Source: OLB11 sp041392835 (GTDB lineage: Bacteria; Bacteroidota; Bacteroidia; Chitinophagales; Chitinophagaceae). From it: a stretch of DNA of 64,000 nucleotides. The stretch spans positions 124,001 through 188,000 of the forward strand of contig JAWKLF010000001.1 of the NCBI GenBank assembly GCA_041392835.1. Reading direction: 5' to 3'. Position numbers and translations under genes: made by a program. Positions 8,811 to 18,528 of the stretch are shown here, in pieces (the first letter of the stretch is position 1; every line of letters begins with the position of its first letter). The notes under the pieces are model-generated. The model was not told the origin of the DNA, ran no database searches, and worked only from the letters and a program-made list of their open reading frames with translations.

Positions 8811-10181
8811 ATGGGATGTGGACATTGCGGAACAAAAAAAAATGGAACCTTACCTGTTGGTTGCAAAGATCATGGCTCGTGTCGCACGGGTGCTTGCAAT
8901 AGGCTCAATACGCATGATTGGCTTAGCCTAATACCTGTTTCTGATTTTTCAAAACCTTTTCCATTTGTTGAAATTAGTTTTAATCATGGTAGTAGAAAAG
9001 ATTTTTATAAAACTCATCTACCTCAAAATTATGAAAAAGGAGATTTTGTGTGTGTAGAAGGTACTGCTGGATACGATATTGGTGTTGTTAGTTTAAAAGG
9101 CGAATTGGTCAAGTTGCAGATGAAAAAGCACAACGTAAAAGAGAGTAGTGAGGACATTAAGAAAATATTGCGCAAAGCCAATGAGCAAGAAATTGCAGAA
9201 ATGGAATTGCATAAGAAAAAAGAAAAAGATTTTTTAATACAGGCAAGAGTAATTGCAAGAAATTTGAACTTAGATATGAAAATATCTGAAGTAGAAATGC
9301 AAGCCAATGGAAAGAAAGCAACATTTTTTTATACAGCCGATGACCGTGTCGATTTTAGAGAATTAATAAAAAACTTTGCCAACGACTTTAAAGTAAAAAT
9401 TGAAATGAAGCAAATTGGCATCCGCCAAGAAGCTGCTAAGGTTGGTGGCATCGGCTCTTGCGGTAGAGAACTTTGTTGCTCTACATGGCTTGTCGATTTT
9501 AAATCTGTCAGTACAGGAGCAGCACGCTATCAAAATCTATCTATCAATCAAACCAAACTTTCGGGTCAGTGTGGTCGTTTAAAATGTTGTTTGAATTATG
9601 AATTAGACACTTATATAGATGCACTCAAAGTTTTTCCTGATCAGGCAGATAAAATTAAAACAAAACAGGGTATAGCCTTTTTGCAGAAAAAAGATATTTT
9701 CAAAAATCTGATGTGGTATAGTTTTGAAAAAAGCAATAAGCTATATCCACTTACGATAGAGCGAGTTAAAGAAATTAAGGAATTGAATGCAAAAAATATT
9801 TTTCCAGATGAAATACAAGCGGTAGAAGTATTGAGAAAAAATACAGAAGAAACAAAAACAGATTATGTAGATGTAGTTGGACAATTTAGTTTAAAATCTT
9901 TGGAACGTGCATCTAAAAAGAAAAAGAAAAAGGCCAAATCAGGAGAAAGTACTAATTCTAATAGACCGTCAGAGACCCAATTAGAAAAGCCTTCAGCAGA
10001 CCCCAAGCCCATTGCACAAAAGCCTCAGCATAAGCAAGCGCATACTAACAAAAACAAGCAGGCTAACAAGCCCAAGCCAGTTCAAAACAAACAAGCTCCT
10101 AAGCCAACACCCAAGCCAGCCTCTGGTATTAACCTGAATGAAATATCGTTAAAAAGTGATGATGGGAAAAAAGGAAATTAA
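8811..10181 (+). CDS. ricT: PSP1-domain protein, RicT/YaaT-like, with Lys/Pro-rich C-terminal tail
   Basis: 456 residues. In Bacillus, RicT belongs to the iron-sulfur Y-complex that works with RNase Y in mRNA processing. Here a Cys-rich N-terminus (GCGHCGTKK, GCKDHGSCRTGACN, residues 2-31) precedes the PSP1 core. The core shows VEGTAGYDIGVVS, GGIGSCGRELCCSTWL and SGQCGRLKCCLNYE, the conserved Cys motifs of the family. The last 90 residues are a low-complexity tail of Lys, Pro and Gln. The position next to holB is the conserved one. An rny gene lies in the same window at 44.9 kb, so the functional link may exist here as well (inference). Confidence 0.85.
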   Translation: MGCGHCGTKKNGTLPVGCKDHGSCRTGACNRLNTHDWLSLIPVSDFSKPFPFVEISFNHGSRKDFYKTHLPQNYEKGDFVCVEGTAGYDIGVVSLKGELVKLQMKKHNVKESSEDIKKILRKANEQEIAEMELHKKKEKDFLIQARVIARNLNLDMKISEVEMQANGKKATFFYTADDRVDFRELIKNFANDFKVKIEMKQIGIRQEAAKVGGIGSCGRELCCSTWLVDFKSVSTGAARYQNLSINQTKLSGQCGRLKCCLNYELDTYIDALKVFPDQADKIKTKQGIAFLQKKDIFKNLMWYSFEKSNKLYPLTIERVKEIKELNAKNIFPDEIQAVEVLRKNTEETKTDYVDVVGQFSLKSLERASKKKKKKAKSGESTNSNRPSETQLEKPSADPKPIAQKPQHKQAHTNKNKQANKPKPVQNKQAPKPTPKPASGINLNEISLKSDDGKKGN

Positions 10182-11525
10182 TTATTCATCCTTTTTGTTA
10201 TAGATAGGGGCACTTGATTTGGAATTACTTTTGTTATCATCAATATTTTTCGTTTCTATTTTATAAATAGGGTAGCGAAGGTAGCCTTTTTCAAAATAAG
10301 GCGAATGCTCATAAATGAATTGTAGTTGTTCATAGTGGTTCTTTGCCAATAAACTATCCTTTTGAATTTCTTGTAGTAATAATTTTTTTAGGGCTGGACT
10401 TTGTTGCAAAAAAGCATTTGCTTTTTCTTCAAATGCATAGGGTGTAAAGCCTTCCTTTTGGCCTAATATGGCATCAAAAAAATTCCATGTAAAATAAGAA
10501 TCCATAGCCTGCGGCTCTAAGGTTTCTATAATAAAACGTTTTGATTTTTGTAGTAGCGAAATATACACATCACCTTCATGAAAATATACAGTGTCATGAT
10601 TAGTTTCGAGTTCTAATACACTATTCATGTAGTGACCTTCAAATGCATTAGCAGAAGTTTTGTTTTTCTGAATTCGATAATAAGAAACTGCAATACTTGT
10701 ATCCTTCGCAAAAGTGTCCATTTGCACACCATTGAGTTTTAATAATTCTATTATTCTCCACCATCCTTGTGGTATGATATAGGCATCAGGAACAGATACT
10801 TGTATAGTAGCTTTATATTTATTTTTGAATGCTATACTAGTGTCATAGGTTTTTTTATTGTTGTAAAAATATATGGGCAAGCCTGATATCGAACTCTTTT
10901 TTTCTTCGTATGCATATCCCTTAAAAGGGATTTGTTCTGAATAGGTATCGTCTAATTTCCAATTTATAGCAACCAAGTTTTGTTTTTGATAATCGTCTAT
11001 TTGAGCCATACGACTCGATTTTATGCCCTGTGTTTCTTTTTTGCAAAAATCTAATATGCTTTGCATAAGAGCATAGGTAGCTGCTACACGTTTTGGATAT
11101 GGTTTAAGCATATGGGTTTCGGCTACAAATGAATATACATGGTGTAGTGTGCCAAAACCACTGCCATAGCGAGGCGAATCGAAAAATTGAGACCATCCTT
11201 TTTTTGCATCCCATCCCCATACATTTACATAAGGAATCATTTCTTCATGCTTTCTTTTCATATCTTGATATAAAAAGGGTTCAAATTGGGTATTCAAAAA
11301 TTTGGCCATAGGGCCACCTAATTTATTGTGTTGTGTACTTAGCAATGTCATAGTGTAAGGATAGTCAGCACCATCGCTTACATGATTGTCGAGAAAAACG
11401 TCGGGTTGTAACCATTGAAATAACTCCGTAAAAGTTCTTGCATTTTTACTATCACATTTTATAAAATCTCTATTCAAATCTAAGTACTGTGCATTGCCTC
11501 TTAGTGCCTTTTTCGGGCGGACCAT
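10182..11525 (-). pseudogene. M14-family zinc carboxypeptidase, C-terminal fragment (frame-broken)
   Basis: 447 codons that begin inside an M14 catalytic domain. Near the new N-terminus are RGNAQYLDLNRDFIKCDS and then FLDNHVSDGADYPYT, which carries the third zinc-binding His. The rest is the C-terminal region seen in Bacteroidota M14 peptidases. The other half of the active site is coded just upstream (11532-11969). Reading a third frame across about 11490-11545 gives RIDQDGPPEKGT, the missing family segment. One base is therefore lost near AAAATATTC and one gained near GGCACTAAG, and the frame is restored afterwards. The ATG at 11525 is probably not a true start. Confidence 0.7.
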
Positions 11526-11531
11526 CTTGAT

Positions 11532-11969
11532 CTATACGAATATTTTGCCACGTTGAAGCATGCCACCAATATTATAAATTGGGATTAATGCAATCACAAT
11601 ATTTGGAGGGAGTATAATCTTTTTTTCAGCTATATCTCTTACCCATAGCATACTCGCATCTATGCCATCGGGTTCGCCTGGGTGTATACCATTATTTATC
11701 AAAAAGATTACTTTGTTTTTTTGTTGCCATATTTCGGGTTCAAATTCTTTATCGCTGGAGATTAAAACAAGGTGTAGTGGTTTGCCTGCATCGGTCATGC
11801 CATAAGGCATACATTGTACGGTTTCATATTGTTTTGCTAAGTTTTCATAAAAACTTATACACTCAGAATAAGTAGCAGTATAATTATATTGATGAATTTC
11901 GTAGGGCGTTTGTTGGGCAACTGATTTTATAACAGTAAATACTAAAATGAAACTGACAAGTTTATACAT
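11532..11969 (-). pseudogene. M14-family zinc carboxypeptidase, N-terminal fragment (frame-broken)
   Basis: 145 codons: a signal peptide (MYKLVSFILVFTVIKSVAQ) and the first part of an M14 peptidase. It contains INNGIHPGEPDG, with the first two zinc ligands H and E, and ALIPIYNIGGMLQRG. The product stops with an aberrant KIFV end, because the frame is lost at about 11545. Together with 10182-11525 it makes one protein of about 595 residues that would be secreted and cut C-terminal residues from peptides. It is transcribed divergently from the FAD dehydrogenase gene. Whether the break is real or a base-calling error cannot be decided from this sequence. Confidence 0.7.
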
Positions 11970-12039
11970 AGCTGATGCACTTTACGTAAAATTACATGTA
12001 TTTTTACAATTGCATTTTTTTAGGATAAAAACCTAATCT

Positions 12040-13596
12040 ATGATAAAAGAAATACAACTTTCACTAACGCCAGAAGAAGCTCACTCAGAAACGCTATTGT
12101 TGGAAAAAGTTAAGCTGAGCTTATCCTTGAGCCTGCAAGATGAATGCCATTTTGAAATACTAAAAAAATCGATTGACGCTCGAAAAACCCAAGTAAAAGT
12201 AAATCTTCGTTTTAGAGTCTTTGTCAATGAGCCCATGCCTAAAACTGATTTTGTATTTCAAGATAAGGATGTTTCCAAAGCAAAGCCAATTCATATAATT
12301 GGAGCGGGTCCTGCTGGATTGTTTTGTGCTTTGCAATGTATTACTATGGGCTATAAGCCTATTCTGTATGAACGTGGAAAAACTGTACGAGACCGAAGAC
12401 GAGATTTAGCTAAATTAAATAAAGAGGGTTTACTAAACGAAGAAAGCAATTATTGCTTTGGTGAAGGTGGTGCTGGCACCTATAGCGATGGTAAATTATA
12501 TACTCGAAGCAATAAGCGAGGAAATATACCTTATATATTACAGTTGTTTGTTTTTTTTGGAGCACCCAATTCTATTTTGTATGAAGCTCATCCACACATT
12601 GGTACTAATAAATTACCAAGCATTATTGAAGCTATTCGCAATAAAATAGTGTCGTGCGGAGGCGAAGTGTATTTTGAACATAAGCTTACCAACCTCTCAG
12701 TAAAAAATAATAAAATTGTAGAAATTGAGTTGAATGATGGGAAGTTAGTTTCTGTAGAAAATCTTGTTTTGGCTACTGGACATTCGGCAAAAGATATTTA
12801 TACATTATTGCACAAAAACAACATCAAAATAGAAGCTAAGCCTTTTGCACTTGGGGTGCGAATAGAGCATCCACAAGATTTGATAGATGATATTCAATAT
12901 CATTGCAACACCAGAAATGAATATTTACCTCCATCTAGTTATTCATTAGTTCATCAGGTTAAGGATAGAGGTGTGTTTTCATTTTGCATGTGTCCAGGTG
13001 GTATAATAGCGCCAGCTTCTACTGAACAGAAAGCATTGGTAGTAAACGGTTGGAGCCCAAGCAAGCGCAATAACCCTTTTGCTAATAGTGGTATGGTAGT
13101 TAATATTTTTGAACATGATTTTAAAGACTCTTCGCCACTTAGTGGCTTGTCTTTTCAGCACGAAGTAGAATCAAAAGCTTTTAGTGTAGGCGGAGGAAAC
13201 TTTGTAGCACCAGCACAACGTATGGTAGATTTTACAAAAAATAAACTATCAAATACATTGCCGATCAACTCATACTTGCCAGGTACTAAAAGCGCATTAT
13301 TATCAGAGGTGTTGCCTTCTTTTGTGTATGAAGCATTGAGTAAGGCCTTTATACATTTTGGACAAAAACTAAAAAATAATCGACATGCATATTTTACTAA
13401 CGATGCTATAGTAGTGGCTACCGAAAGCAGAACTTCTTCGCCTGTACGTATACCGAGAAATAAAGAAAGTTTCCAACACATACAAATTGAAAATTTATAT
13501 CCTTGTGCAGAAGGTGCTGGCTATGCAGGGGGCATAGTTAGCGCAGCTATGGATGGTGTAAATATTGCAACAGCTATTGCAATAAAAAATAATTAA
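12040..13596 (+). CDS. FAD-dependent dehydrogenase (COG2509 family)
   Basis: 518 residues. The dinucleotide-binding motif IHIIGAGPAGLFCALQC (near residues 86-102) is followed by YERGKTVRDRRRD and by CFGEGGAGTYSDGKLYTR, the signature of this NAD(P)/FAD oxidoreductase family. The C-terminal ENLYPCAEGAGYAGGIVSAAMDG is the second FAD-contact motif. The roughly 85-residue N-terminal domain without motif is also usual in the family. The substrate is not known. The gene is divergent from the M14 peptidase and its stop overlaps the stop of the convergent TonB receptor gene by 4 bases. Confidence 0.85.
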   Translation: MIKEIQLSLTPEEAHSETLLLEKVKLSLSLSLQDECHFEILKKSIDARKTQVKVNLRFRVFVNEPMPKTDFVFQDKDVSKAKPIHIIGAGPAGLFCALQCITMGYKPILYERGKTVRDRRRDLAKLNKEGLLNEESNYCFGEGGAGTYSDGKLYTRSNKRGNIPYILQLFVFFGAPNSILYEAHPHIGTNKLPSIIEAIRNKIVSCGGEVYFEHKLTNLSVKNNKIVEIELNDGKLVSVENLVLATGHSAKDIYTLLHKNNIKIEAKPFALGVRIEHPQDLIDDIQYHCNTRNEYLPPSSYSLVHQVKDRGVFSFCMCPGGIIAPASTEQKALVVNGWSPSKRNNPFANSGMVVNIFEHDFKDSSPLSGLSFQHEVESKAFSVGGGNFVAPAQRMVDFTKNKLSNTLPINSYLPGTKSALLSEVLPSFVYEALSKAFIHFGQKLKNNRHAYFTNDAIVVATESRTSSPVRIPRNKESFQHIQIENLYPCAEGAGYAGGIVSAAMDGVNIATAIAIKNN

Positions 13597-15956
13597 AACT
13601 CTAAACGATATTGTATTACAGGGAAAAAACCTATTTGATAACTATACCCAACTTTATTATTTGTCTTGTCATAAACTAAACCTTGTATATTGTCTCTATC
13701 GATAAAATTGTTGATATTGATAGCCCATTCTTGCGAAACTTTTTTCCAATTAAGCCTGTACGCAACACGTATATCGGGTCTGAAATAGGCGGGATGTTGT
13801 TTGGTAAATGCCAAACTGTCTATATAAACTTCTGTAAACGAGTTTTGAGAAGCTGCAAGGTCTATTGGTGTGTATCGTCGTCCTCCTAAAAAAGTGGCTT
13901 TAGCATTTATACTTAATAAGCTTTTTTTAGTTATTGCTATATCATAGCCAGCCAATACATTGGCGGCATAGGTACCATCAAAAGCAGTGTGTCGTTCTAT
14001 TCCATCGCTGCCTTTATACATAGATTTATACAACGATCCAGTAATAAGAAAATAATAGTTTTTGTTTAAAAATTTTTCAATTGTCAATTCTATTCCTTTA
14101 TTGTAACCACTACCACGATTGGCTAAAAAAGGTTTGGAGAAAATAACATAATAGGCACCTTCATTGATTATAGAAAAAGAACTTGGTATCTGTTCTATAG
14201 GTATTTGAGATAATTGTTGGAAATAGGTTTCTAATTTGAGTCTAAAATTAGGTGCAAAATTCCAATCTAAGCCTAATACAGCATGTGTACTTTTTGTAAA
14301 ATCCAAATTGTTATTTGTAGCAGAGTCAATGCCACTTGCCAACCTACTTTGTAAAAAGTATATAGACGTTGGTTGTTGTTGATGATGTATGCCAGCGCCA
14401 GCGGTTAAAAACATATTTTTGCGTACCTGATAGCGCATAGCAAGCCTTGGCTCCACTGCAAAAGATTTGGTGTATGTGAAATACATCATATTAACTCCAC
14501 CAACTATAGATAACTTATCTGAAGGTTTAAATTGATGCTGTGCATAGCAACGCCACAAATTTGTATTTCCATTATAATCAAATACTTTTCGGTATGCTTG
14601 TATCGGTGCTAAGTAAAAACTGTCATGAATATTAAAAAAGGTTTTGTTGTAGTATATGCCTATTTGAGAGTTGTGTTGACTATTCCATTTGTAATTGATT
14701 TGGTATTGAGCGGTAAATTTATTTTCTTGATAAAATCTATTGAGCCACAAAAATGTATTTTGCTCATTATTGTAAAGACTATCTATACGAGTAGTATTGC
14801 CATTGATTGAATATGTGCTTGTAAAGCGGCCATACATTTTTTGATTAAACTGATAGGTGTGTGCAAGACCTGCTACACCCATATAGTTGATAAAATTAGT
14901 ATTAAAGCCTTTGGGCATTGGATTAAGTTTTCTGCCTGTGGTGTCATAATCTTTTGAATAAAAAACAGATGAATTGTACCCACCCAATCCAAACACATCA
15001 AAGCTCCCGAATTTTTTTGTAGGCAAATGAATTTTAAAAACACCATCTTGATATTTAGGAACTGAGGCAGCCCCAAAGTTTATACCTATGGCATTAAATA
15101 AGCCCAATGTAGAATAGCGATAATTAACTACATAGGACGAATGATTTTTTTTAGAAAGTGGACCTTCGGTTCCTGCTTCTAATCCATTCATGCCAAACAT
15201 AATGGTGTGTTCTCTTTTCTTGTCATTTCCATTTCTTAGTTTTAAATCAAATACTCCAGCAGTAGCATTGCCATATTGCGCAGGGAATGCGCCAGTTAAA
15301 AAATCAGAATTACTTAGATTGTTATTATTTAAAATTGAAATAGCACCTCCTGTAGTACCTATGCCTGCAAAGTGATTGGGGTTGGGTATATCTATACCTT
15401 CTAAACGCCATATAACACCCAATGGGCTATTGCCTCGTATTATTATGTCATTGCGTGTGTCGCCATTGGCTTGTACGCCTGCAAAGTTCTGCGCCATTCG
15501 AGCTGGGTCATTTAGCGAACCAGCATATTTATTTGTTTCTTCTACACTAAACATACGAGCACTCACCAATGTCATTTCATTGAGGGCTTTATCTTTATCT
15601 CGTTTATCTTTTATTATAATGTCTTTGCTGCTTAAAATTTTTTCTTCCATACTGATATTGAGTACAAGTTCTTTTGCAGAGTTTAGCGATAAGTTTTTTA
15701 GAAAAACTGTCTCATATCCCAGATAAGACACTTGCAAATCTACTTTGCCTATGGGGACATGTTGAATTTCAAATCGACCATCTTGGTCTGTTCTATTGCC
15801 TAATACTGGATTTGAATTGATAACAATAACAGTAACTCCTTCTAAAGTAAAATTAGAAATTTTGTCTCTTATAGTTCCTCGAATTGTTTGAGTGATTTGT
15901 GCTTGAGCAGTAACATGGATTAGTAAAGTAAACAAGCTTGTATATAAAAATTTCAT
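13593..15956 (-). CDS. TonB-dependent outer-membrane receptor with CarboxypepD_reg domain
   Basis: 787 residues. A signal peptide (about 1-19) is followed by a carboxypeptidase-regulatory-like Ig fold (TIRGTIRDKISNFTLEGVTV, about 24-105) and a plug domain with NDIIIRGNSPLGVIWRLEGIDIPNPNHF. The rest is a 22-strand barrel with many aromatic strands that ends in Phe (IQYRLEF), as outer-membrane barrels do. It imports an unknown substrate. Only 20 bases separate it from the DUF5916 gene upstream, so the two are probably co-transcribed and may act on the same ligand. Confidence 0.85.
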   Translation of the reverse strand: MKFLYTSLFTLLIHVTAQAQITQTIRGTIRDKISNFTLEGVTVIVINSNPVLGNRTDQDGRFEIQHVPIGKVDLQVSYLGYETVFLKNLSLNSAKELVLNISMEEKILSSKDIIIKDKRDKDKALNEMTLVSARMFSVEETNKYAGSLNDPARMAQNFAGVQANGDTRNDIIIRGNSPLGVIWRLEGIDIPNPNHFAGIGTTGGAISILNNNNLSNSDFLTGAFPAQYGNATAGVFDLKLRNGNDKKREHTIMFGMNGLEAGTEGPLSKKNHSSYVVNYRYSTLGLFNAIGINFGAASVPKYQDGVFKIHLPTKKFGSFDVFGLGGYNSSVFYSKDYDTTGRKLNPMPKGFNTNFINYMGVAGLAHTYQFNQKMYGRFTSTYSINGNTTRIDSLYNNEQNTFLWLNRFYQENKFTAQYQINYKWNSQHNSQIGIYYNKTFFNIHDSFYLAPIQAYRKVFDYNGNTNLWRCYAQHQFKPSDKLSIVGGVNMMYFTYTKSFAVEPRLAMRYQVRKNMFLTAGAGIHHQQQPTSIYFLQSRLASGIDSATNNNLDFTKSTHAVLGLDWNFAPNFRLKLETYFQQLSQIPIEQIPSSFSIINEGAYYVIFSKPFLANRGSGYNKGIELTIEKFLNKNYYFLITGSLYKSMYKGSDGIERHTAFDGTYAANVLAGYDIAITKKSLLSINAKATFLGGRRYTPIDLAASQNSFTEVYIDSLAFTKQHPAYFRPDIRVAYRLNWKKVSQEWAININNFIDRDNIQGLVYDKTNNKVGYSYQIGFFPVIQYRLEF

Positions 15957-15976
15957 AGCGTTTAATAGAAATATAA

Positions 15977-18421
15977 TTAAGAAGACTTTTTTATTTTATT
16001 GTAATCTAAAAAATAAATCACTCTGAAGGACAGCTCAAATGATTTTGGTTTTTTAATTATTTGATACACGTTTTTAAAATAGGTGTTCCCTACTTCATTA
16101 TTTAAAATATAGTAATCATTTAGCCATTGCTTATAGCTAATAACGATGCGACTTCCGGGTTTAAATATCCAGTTGAAAAACAAATCGATATTTTGTAAGT
16201 TGAAATTTTCATCATAACCATTTTTATAATCAATTTTAGTATTACGCCATTGGCCGTTGTTTTCTACAGTATGAAATGAATTGTAACTAATAAAAGAATT
16301 ATAGTGTCTAAATCTACCTGAAAAATTGATGTCCGGACTAATGTTGTATTTCAAACTTATTTCGCCACTGTATTCAAATACATCACGTCGCCCTACTATA
16401 GGCTCATTTATGTTTTGATCATAAAATGCAAAGCCAATATTATTATTATCTCTTTTGAGAGCACCAGAAATGGTCAAATCTATTTTTCTTGAAAATTGAT
16501 ACCGAATGGATTGGTCTGTGTTAAAATATTCAGTGTTCTTTTCATTAGATTGGCCATAGCCAATATAGTAGGCATAAAACAATTTTTTTCGACTGTCTGT
16601 ACTACCGTTAAGGTAAGCATACAAATATGGATATTGAAACATTTTTTTATTAAAAAAGCGTAGCTGATAAAAGTCTAATGGTGTTTTGGGTTGACTTTCT
16701 ATACCAATAGTAATGTCATAAAAGTTTTTTAGCAACCAAAAATAATAAACATTAGCTTGAATTTGTTTTAACTGAAATGGTACTATGTTTTCAGTAAAAA
16801 AGATTGAAGCACCTTGACGTGTCAATTGCAATTTTTTAGATCGTGGTTTGAAATTTCTGTGATTATAACTTAGTGTTTGTATGCTATGGTTGTAGTCGTA
16901 CTGAAGTCCCATACTACTTTGATTAAATGATGGCGAAAATTGTAGAGCATTTAAGGAGTACGTTGTATTTCCATATACTTTCGATAATTGTATTTCAGTA
17001 TAGGTGCCTCGTTTTTCAAATTGTTTTCCTTGTTGACTTAGTTTGTTTACAAATTTGATTAAATATTTTTCATTGTCTAAATATTGAAACCACTGTAAGC
17101 CACTTACATTGGCGTTGTATATGTTTTGTTTACTCAGTTTAAGCGTATTTGTAAAATTTATATAAGACTGTCCTTTGAAAGACTGATCTAAAACAAATAC
17201 ATTGTAGTTACTTAAAGCTTCTGTTTCTATAAACTCACGTTGTTGTGTTTGTTTATTAAAAATTTTAGCATGCATGGGTGCTGCTAGCGCATTAAAAAAA
17301 CCAATGCCTAATTTATTTTTATTTCGACCAGAAATTTTTACAGAGTTAATGAGCGAAGTAATATTTGGATTTTTCTCTATGTTGTATAAACTTGTATCAG
17401 CATATTGAGCTTGTACTTCATAGAATGAGCTGGGCCTTGCCCCTATTCGTCTTGAATAAAACATATCGGCCTTGTTAAATAATTCAGTACCTTCTGTAAA
17501 AAAAGGTCTATTTTCATTAAGTAGTTGTTCAAATGGTGACAGATTTCGTACTAAATTGTCCGAAATAACTTGTGAAAAATCGGGTATTAAAGTAAGGTCT
17601 AATGTAAAGGACTCACTCAAGCCATATTTAATATCCATTCCGCCACTTTTTAGCCATTTGTTTCGACTTGTTTCGCCATTTTGCTCATGCAAAAATCCGC
17701 TAGATACATAGGGATATAAAAAAAGACGTATGGGTGGTTTTACATTGCTAAGACCAAGCAAGGTGCCAGTTTGTGTTAGAAAACCATTCATTTGTTGATT
17801 GATGGCAGCCCAATAGCTTGTCTCATTTTTCTTACGTACTAATCTTGAAAAGTTCAATCCCCAATCTTGATTTTCTCTATCAGAAAATCGAAGGGCACTA
17901 AAAGGTATTTCCATTTCTACATACCAAGCTTCTTTATCATGGCTTACATGAGCTTGCCAAATAGCATCCCAACCTATGTCACCATTTTCATTTCCGTTCA
18001 ATAATCGTTCATCTTGTAAAACTCCTGCCGAAGAAACTTTAAACGCAAATCCATTTTGTTTGTCATGATAGGTATCTAAAAAAACCGTAAAGATATCAGC
18101 ATTTACACGGCCTAGTTGATCGCGTGCACAAAGTTGTCGTGTTTGTATATCTTCATTTTGATATAGCTTGGCTGCTATATATATAGCTTGATCATCATAC
18201 ACAATAGCCAATTCCGTTTTATATAAAGAAGGTGAATCTGGAGATGGAATAATCTGAGTAAAGGGTTGTACAGTTATATATTGTTGCCAAACCTTTTCAT
18301 CTAAATGCCCATCTATAGTTGGTTTATTTTGAATTCTATGAGATTCGAAGTTAAATCTAGTTTGAGCTTCGAGTGAAAAACAAAAAATATGAAGTAAAAA
18401 TACAGAAATGTATATTTTCAT
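15977..18421 (-). CDS. DUF5916 surface protein with CBM9-like N-terminal domain
   Basis: 814 residues, with a signal peptide at 1-19. Residues about 30-220 resemble a family 9 carbohydrate-binding-like domain (IDGHLDEKVWQQ, DQAIYIAAKLYQ, EMEIPFSALRF). The remainder is DUF5916, predicted as an outer-membrane barrel (DIKYGLSESFTLDLTLIPDFSQV, FFTEGTELF). Such proteins are common in Bacteroidota and their function is unknown; a role in handling surface glycans or peptides is a guess. A TATTTTTG box lies six bases before the start (18427-18434, minus strand). It is first in a likely operon with the TonB receptor. Confidence 0.82.
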   Translation of the reverse strand: MKIYISVFLLHIFCFSLEAQTRFNFESHRIQNKPTIDGHLDEKVWQQYITVQPFTQIIPSPDSPSLYKTELAIVYDDQAIYIAAKLYQNEDIQTRQLCARDQLGRVNADIFTVFLDTYHDKQNGFAFKVSSAGVLQDERLLNGNENGDIGWDAIWQAHVSHDKEAWYVEMEIPFSALRFSDRENQDWGLNFSRLVRKKNETSYWAAINQQMNGFLTQTGTLLGLSNVKPPIRLFLYPYVSSGFLHEQNGETSRNKWLKSGGMDIKYGLSESFTLDLTLIPDFSQVISDNLVRNLSPFEQLLNENRPFFTEGTELFNKADMFYSRRIGARPSSFYEVQAQYADTSLYNIEKNPNITSLINSVKISGRNKNKLGIGFFNALAAPMHAKIFNKQTQQREFIETEALSNYNVFVLDQSFKGQSYINFTNTLKLSKQNIYNANVSGLQWFQYLDNEKYLIKFVNKLSQQGKQFEKRGTYTEIQLSKVYGNTTYSLNALQFSPSFNQSSMGLQYDYNHSIQTLSYNHRNFKPRSKKLQLTRQGASIFFTENIVPFQLKQIQANVYYFWLLKNFYDITIGIESQPKTPLDFYQLRFFNKKMFQYPYLYAYLNGSTDSRKKLFYAYYIGYGQSNEKNTEYFNTDQSIRYQFSRKIDLTISGALKRDNNNIGFAFYDQNINEPIVGRRDVFEYSGEISLKYNISPDINFSGRFRHYNSFISYNSFHTVENNGQWRNTKIDYKNGYDENFNLQNIDLFFNWIFKPGSRIVISYKQWLNDYYILNNEVGNTYFKNVYQIIKKPKSFELSFRVIYFLDYNKIKKSS

Positions 18422-18426
18422 GTTTT

Positions 18427-18434
18427 CAAAAATA
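18427..18434 (-). promoter_or_regulatory. -7 promoter box (TATTTTTG) before the DUF5916 gene
   Basis: Read on the minus strand, TATTTTTG fits TAnnTTTG and ends 5 bases before the ATG at 18421. The leader would be extremely short or absent. No -33 TTG lies at the usual distance. Confidence 0.4.
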
Positions 18435-18472
18435 CTTGTTTAGTACGAATTAAATATGCTAAAAAAAATGGC

Positions 18473-18505
18473 AAAAAAATGCTCGCCTTTGGCGAGCATT
18501 TTTTT
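18473..18505 (-). terminator. Rho-independent terminator (palindrome with A and T runs)
   Basis: A perfect stem ATGCTCGCC / GGCGAGCAT with loop TTT is flanked by seven A and seven T, so it can act in both directions. It lies 24 bases behind the stop of the minus-strand gene 18529-19245 and separates it from the DUF5916 operon. Confidence 0.93.
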
Positions 18506-18528
18506 AAAAGATTTTAAAATCTTAAAGA

